Shown here one piece after another: positions 5,045 through 8,223 of a stretch of DNA of 8,223 nt. Numbering within the stretch: the stretch's first letter is position 1; every line of letters begins with the position of its first letter. The stretch spans positions 1-8,223 of the forward strand of contig SXIE01000226.1 of assembly GCA_005772945.1 (NCBI GenBank). Direction: 5' to 3'. The translations under genes and the position numbers were made by a program. The notes beneath the pieces were generated by a model, which worked only from the letters and a program-made list of their open reading frames with translations, had not been told where the DNA came from and made no database searches. This DNA is from Pseudomonadota bacterium (GTDB lineage Bacteria > Myxococcota > UBA9042 > PHBI01).

Positions 5045-5779
5045 ATGTCGTCCGAGCTCATCGCGGTGCTCGCGCTCGCGCTCGCCATCGTGGCGTTTCT
5101 CTACTCGTCGGTGGGGCACGCCGGGGCGTCCGGGTACATCGCGGTCATGTCGCTCCTCAGCATGTCCCCCGCGGTGATCAAGCCGACGGGCCTCGTGCTC
5201 AATATCCTCGTCGCATCGATCGCGTCCTGGCAGTTCGTCAGCGCCGGGAACTTCCAGTGGAGGCTGTTCTGGCCCTTTGCGGTGTTCGCATTTCCCGCTT
5301 CCGTCGTGGGCGGATACGTGACCTTGCCCACGGACCTGTTCAAGGTGCTCGTCGGAGGCGTCCTGCTCGTCTCGGCGATCCGGTTCTTGTCCGAGACGTC
5401 GGATGAGCGACCTGCCCGACCGCCGTCGGTCCCGATCGGGTTGGTCACGGGCGCCGCGCTCGGCCTGCTCGCAGGCCTGACCGGAACCGGCGGGGGGATC
5501 TTCCTGACGCCACTTCTCCTCCTCATGGGCTGGGCGCGCGCGAAGGTCGCCGCGGGGGTTTCGGCGCCGTTCATCTTGCTGAACTCCGTCGGGGGGCTCG
5601 CGGGGAATCTCGCGAGCACGGAGCAGCTCCCGGACTTCATGCTCCCATTGGCGATCGCGGTCGTCCTGGGCGGGTCCTTGGGATCCCACCTTGGAAGCCG
5701 CCGGTTCGCCCCGCTGACGATCAAGCGGCTCCTGGCGGTCGTGTTGTTGGTGGCCGGGGCCAAGCTCATTCTGGTGTGA
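5045..5779 (+). CDS. TauE/SafE (TSUP) family permease
   Basis: A 244-residue, highly hydrophobic membrane protein with about eight likely transmembrane segments, normal for the sulfite exporter TauE/SafE (formerly DUF81) family. The two-repeat layout is visible: the first half has LYSSVGHAGASGYIAVMSLL (about 19-38) and the second half LLAGLTGTGGGIFLTPLLLL (about 140-159), the paired Gly-rich family motifs. A charged loop (about 118-130) separates the halves. Characterised members move sulfite, sulfonates or related oxyanions and organic acids; substrate is not predictable here. The mobB gene starts 21 nt downstream, so the pair is probably one operon. From memory, TSUP genes also occur near molybdenum cofactor genes elsewhere. 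This could reflect sulfite handling beside a molybdoenzyme such as sulfite oxidase, or transport tied to cofactor supply; both are inference. The start has only a weak ribosome site (TAGG). Confidence 0.9.
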   Translation: MSSELIAVLALALAIVAFLYSSVGHAGASGYIAVMSLLSMSPAVIKPTGLVLNILVASIASWQFVSAGNFQWRLFWPFAVFAFPASVVGGYVTLPTDLFKVLVGGVLLVSAIRFLSETSDERPARPPSVPIGLVTGAALGLLAGLTGTGGGIFLTPLLLLMGWARAKVAAGVSAPFILLNSVGGLAGNLASTEQLPDFMLPLAIAVVLGGSLGSHLGSRRFAPLTIKRLLAVVLLVAGAKLILV

Positions 5780-5800
5780 TCTCGCCGCGCGGAGGATCCG

Positions 5801-6337
5801 ATGCACGATCGCTGGCCCTCATCCCTGCCCCGCTTCGCGGTCATCGGCCGTTCGAATAGCGGCAAGACCACCCTCTTGCGGCAGCTGGTCGCGGCGATGA
5901 GCGCGCGCGGCTACCGCGTCGGCACGGTGAAGCACGCCACGCACGCCATCGCGCTCGACGTCGAGGGTAAGGACTCGCAGCGGCACGCCGCCGCGGGCGC
6001 AAATCGCGTGCTGCTCGTCGGGCCGGGCATGGCGGTCGGCTTCGTACACCGCGAGGCCCCGACGGAGCTCGAGGGCTGGGTGCCCTTTTTCGAGGACCAC
6101 GTGGACCTCGTGCTCGTCGAGGGCTTCAAGCGGACGCCCATGCCAGGCGTGTGGGTCGAGGTGGGCGCGGTGGTCGAGCCCGAGCTCGAGGCGAGCGTGA
6201 CCCTCGATGGCGAAGGCCACGCGTGGCGACTCACCCGCCCCGAGGGGCCGCTCGATCCCGAGCGCGGCTTCCCGGCCGAGCTCGTCGCGCGGCTCGTCTC
6301 GGGCCTCGAGCAGCTCATCGCGCGCGCCGGGGGCTGA
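5801..6337 (+). CDS. mobB: Molybdopterin-guanine dinucleotide biosynthesis adaptor protein MobB
   Basis: A 178-residue cytoplasmic P-loop GTP-binding protein. The Walker A motif is GRSNSGKT (16-23). It is followed by the MobB landmarks VGTVKHATH (40-48), DVEGKDSQRHAAAGA (53-67) and the Walker B-like LVLVEGFKR (103-111). MobB is thought to assist MobA in attaching GMP to molybdopterin to make the bis-MGD form of the molybdenum cofactor; it is not essential in Escherichia coli. Length is normal for the family. The start is fixed by GGAGG at 5791-5795, 5 nt before the ATG. No other molybdenum cofactor gene is in the window, so mobB is separated here from mobA and the moa/moe genes. Its only neighbour in the operon is the permease. 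The convergent methyltransferase gene ends 25 nt beyond. Confidence 0.93.
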   Translation: MHDRWPSSLPRFAVIGRSNSGKTTLLRQLVAAMSARGYRVGTVKHATHAIALDVEGKDSQRHAAAGANRVLLVGPGMAVGFVHREAPTELEGWVPFFEDHVDLVLVEGFKRTPMPGVWVEVGAVVEPELEASVTLDGEGHAWRLTRPEGPLDPERGFPAELVARLVSGLEQLIARAGG

Positions 6338-6362
6338 CGAGGTTCCGTCGCGCGCGCTGAGT

Positions 6363-7901
6363 TCACGTGTACGCGGCGGCCTCGTCAGGCTCGAGCACGA
6401 AGCCGAACTGGAGGAGGCCGGCGAGGACCTCCTCGATCGGCGCGTCGATGAACCCTTGCAGCGCGGCGCACTCGTGGTGGCCGTCCAGTGCCGCGAGGAC
6501 CTTGCGTTGGGCGGGGGAGAGCGGGAACGGCTCGTGCCCGAGGTTCGTCGCCAGCTCGCCCGCGACGGCCTGCTGGCGCTGCCAGCGACCGGTCGTCGGA
6601 CGCTCCGGGAGTACGCGCGCGATCGGCGGACGCCGCACGCCGAACTTCACCGCGTCCGCGAAGAAGGCACGCAGGAGCTGTCCCGCCAGGCGCGCCCGCA
6701 CGCGCGCGTCCGCATCCGGCGCGTCCGTCATCGATCCATCGAGCCCGCGCGCGCGCAGGCCCGTCATCACGTCGCGCGCCAGCTCGTCGAAGTGGAGCGG
6801 ACGCCGTCCCGCCTGCCAGATCAAATGAAGGGCAAGGCGCAGGATGGGCGCCGAGACGTGCATCACCGGGCGGTTCGGGATCCGCACCGGCACGGGCGTA
6901 CCGGCCTCGATGCCCGCGAGGCCCGGATCCTCGAACATGCCCGAGGTGACGAAGAAGCGCATGACGCGCTCGGCGTGGACCTCGCGCGTGACCGGCGCGT
7001 CGGTGCGCGCGAGCAGCGTCCGGCGAAAGCGCGCGTGGTTCGCGAAGTCGAGGTACTGCTGCTGCGTGAGCAGATCGCCGAGTTGGGTCAGCGTCTCGAC
7101 CAGCTCGGGATCCTGGTTCTCGAGCGCCATGTCCCAGGGCGAGGCGTTGGCCATGTACTGGAGGCCGGCGTCCTCGGCGGCGCGCACGAAGTCGAGGAAG
7201 TAGACCGGGTTGTTGTGGGTCGAGAGGAGGTCGTGCAGGAGCAGCGATCGATCGTTATCGCGGATGGTCGCGAGCTCGCGATCGATGGCGCGGTCACGCC
7301 AGTCGTTCGGGTTCTTGAGGGTGCGGCGGTGGAGCCAGCGCGTGATGGCGACGGCCTGCTCGAGGCGCGCGTCGACGTGCTCTTCGCCGGCGGTGTGCAG
7401 CAGCATGAGGCGCCGCACCATGTCCGCCATGTGCCAGCCGGGGTAGGTGTTGTAGCTGACGTAGGCGACGCCGTGCGGGGCGAGGCTCTGGCCGATCCCC
7501 GTGAGGAGCGCTTGCTGCGTGGCCGGGTCGACCCACGAGTAGAGGCCGTGCGCGATGATGTAGTCGAAGGGCGCGTGGTCGGCGGCGAGAAACTCACGCA
7601 GGTCGCCGAGCACGAACGTCACGTTCGTGAGACGCGCTGTTTCCGCGTGTGCGCGCGCGTGCGCGATTTGGACGGGCGAGAGATCGATGCCGACGCAGGT
7701 CGCCTCGGGCAGCGAGGCCGCGATCCCGAGGAGGTTCGCGCCCGTCCCGCAGCCGAGGTCGAGGATGCGCGCGCGCGCGATCGGCGCGGGCGAGAGGCCG
7801 AACACCGTGCCCATGGCGGCGAGGTGGTCGGGGTGCGTGAACCAGAAGACGTACTCGGGATAGGGGGAGGCGTCGTACGCGGCGGCGACCGGGTTGGCCA
7901 T
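6363..7901 (-). CDS. Class I SAM methyltransferase with regulatory domain (PKMT-like)
   Basis: A 512-residue protein. Near the N-terminus, YDASPYPEYVF (9-19) precedes the SAM-binding motif ILDLGCGTGAN (46-56) and the acidic ribose-binding loop GIDLSP (71-76), then LGDLREF and FDYIIAHGLYSWV. YNTYPGWHMADMVRRLML (about 147-164) leads into a helical middle region that fits the methyltransferase regulatory domain (MethyTransf_Reg), and the C-terminal third looks like helical and winged-helix-type domains. This order and length match Rickettsia PKMT1/2, which methylate lysines of outer membrane protein OmpB; the substrate here is unknown. I chose the ATG at 7901 because the family begins close to YD-x-x-PYP and because the 12 codons from an alternative ATG at 7937 show poor G/C at third positions. 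Neither start has a clear ribosome site. It is convergent with mobB. Confidence 0.92.
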   Translation of the reverse strand: MANPVAAAYDASPYPEYVFWFTHPDHLAAMGTVFGLSPAPIARARILDLGCGTGANLLGIAASLPEATCVGIDLSPVQIAHARAHAETARLTNVTFVLGDLREFLAADHAPFDYIIAHGLYSWVDPATQQALLTGIGQSLAPHGVAYVSYNTYPGWHMADMVRRLMLLHTAGEEHVDARLEQAVAITRWLHRRTLKNPNDWRDRAIDRELATIRDNDRSLLLHDLLSTHNNPVYFLDFVRAAEDAGLQYMANASPWDMALENQDPELVETLTQLGDLLTQQQYLDFANHARFRRTLLARTDAPVTREVHAERVMRFFVTSGMFEDPGLAGIEAGTPVPVRIPNRPVMHVSAPILRLALHLIWQAGRRPLHFDELARDVMTGLRARGLDGSMTDAPDADARVRARLAGQLLRAFFADAVKFGVRRPPIARVLPERPTTGRWQRQQAVAGELATNLGHEPFPLSPAQRKVLAALDGHHECAALQGFIDAPIEEVLAGLLQFGFVLEPDEAAAYT

Positions 7902-7972
7902 GCGAGGCAGGGTATCACCGGCCCGTGCGGGGCGCATCCGCGCATGGCCGTGCCGCCGTGGACGTCCGCCGA
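7902..7972. other. Short spacer before the methyltransferase gene
   Basis: This 71-nt stretch separates the stop of the repeat-protein gene (7973) from the methyltransferase start. It contains an 8-bp palindrome GGACGTCC but no obvious promoter boxes or terminator. Cotranscription of the two minus-strand genes is possible. Confidence 0.35.
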
Positions 7973-8223
7973 TCAGTTGCCGTAGGGGTTTGCCTTGGGG
8001 CTGTCGTCGGGCTTCGAGCCGCCGCCGCCGCTGCTCCCGTAGGGGTTCGACTTGGTGTCGTCGATCTTCTTGGGGCCGTCGAAGGGGTTCGGCTTGGTGT
8101 CCTCGACCTTGGTCGGAGTGGTCGGATCGGGGGGCTTGGTGTCGCCGGTGACGGGCTTGGTGTCGCCGGTGACGGGCTTGGTGTCGCCGGTGACGGGCTT
8201 GGTGTCGCCGGTGACGGGCTTGG
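7973..8223 (-). CDS. C-terminus of a low-complexity repeat protein (5' end outside the window)
   Basis: On the minus strand the frame is open from the right window edge to a TGA at 7975-7973, giving 82 complete codons. It starts with four perfect KPVTGDT units, then a Pro/Thr/Asp-rich stretch. Three related degenerate units follow (EDTKPNPFDG, DDTKSNPYGS, DDSPKANPYGN), separated by a short Gly/Ser run. The composition is hydrophilic and surely disordered; it reads like a linker or surface tail rather than a catalytic domain. The shared D-T-K-x core suggests both repeat types come from one expanding unit. Codon quality (G/C at third positions) supports it being coding in this frame. The rest of the protein, and hence the function, lies outside the window. 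Confidence 0.75.
   Translation of the reverse strand, partial: KPVTGDTKPVTGDTKPVTGDTKPVTGDTKPPDPTTPTKVEDTKPNPFDGPKKIDDTKSNPYGSSGGGGSKPDDSPKANPYGN
8133..8223 (-). repeat. 21-bp perfect tandem repeat, four copies plus a partial
   Basis: Units at 8133-8153, 8154-8174, 8175-8195 and 8196-8216 are identical, and 8217-8223 begins a fifth. The unit is a multiple of three and encodes KPVTGDT on the minus strand. Perfect identity implies recent expansion or active slippage. The array may be longer, since it is cut by the window edge. Confidence 0.9.

Noticed and set aside
5024..5871. Two long minus-strand frames opposite the permease
   Set aside because: The plus strand encodes clear TSUP family motifs; the opposite frames are charged, motif-free and run into the spacers.
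6207..7985. A 592-codon open frame on the plus strand opposite the methyltransferase
   Set aside because: It mirrors the codons of a well-recognised methyltransferase; its product is rich in Arg, Glu, Val and Ala without any domain. High GC makes such antisense frames common.
8133..8223. CRISPR-like array
   Set aside because: Repeats are directly adjacent without spacers, and the unit is in frame with a coding sequence.

Overview
The window is about 8.2 kb of very GC-rich DNA with strong G/C preference at third codon positions. Several proteins point to a Myxococcota-type bacterium (old deltaproteobacteria; order not determinable here): a short N-terminal domain with a P-C-x3-W-x2-M and F-C-x2-C pattern, a lipoprotein with a 'VPFVGPxxxxKL' helix-hairpin-helix segment followed by a Cys-rich stretch, and a large methyltransferase with a regulatory domain. 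This assignment is inference from protein style, not from a marker gene. No rRNA, tRNA, CRISPR array, transposase or integrase was seen.

Layout. (1) 1-250, minus: start of a Cys-patterned gene that leaves the window on the left. (2) 392-1263, minus: two translationally coupled genes, a DUF6036-like nucleotidyltransferase and a 112-residue partner joined by a GTGA start/stop overlap. A possible 58-codon leader ORF (1256-1432) precedes them. (3) 1508-2279, plus: an exported HhH/Cys-rich protein that appears split by a +1 frameshift near 1898-1910. (4) 2382-3413, minus: a ketopantoate-reductase family gene (panE-like). (5) 3414-3569: divergent intergenic region with two near-identical dyads exactly 21 bp apart, next to a plausible promoter. 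(6) 3570-4893, plus: a basic protein with a possible helix-turn-helix, then a small lipoprotein. (7) 5045-6337, plus: a TauE/SafE-type permease followed 21 nt later by mobB. (8) 6363-7901, minus: a PKMT-like methyltransferase with regulatory domain. (9) 7973-8223, minus: C-terminus of a low-complexity protein carrying four perfect 21-bp repeats (KPVTGDT) and three degenerate NP[Y/F] units; it leaves the window on the right.

How it fits together. This looks like a chromosomal accessory mosaic of short operons rather than one large system. The parts most worth following are the coupled nucleotidyltransferase pair (toxin-antitoxin-like layout), the tandem operator upstream of the basic protein, the permease-mobB pair (possible link of oxyanion transport to molybdenum cofactor), and a 57-nt stretch near 1326-1382 that is 50/57 identical to an internal part of the panE-like gene, in the same reading sense, as if it were a relic of a second copy.
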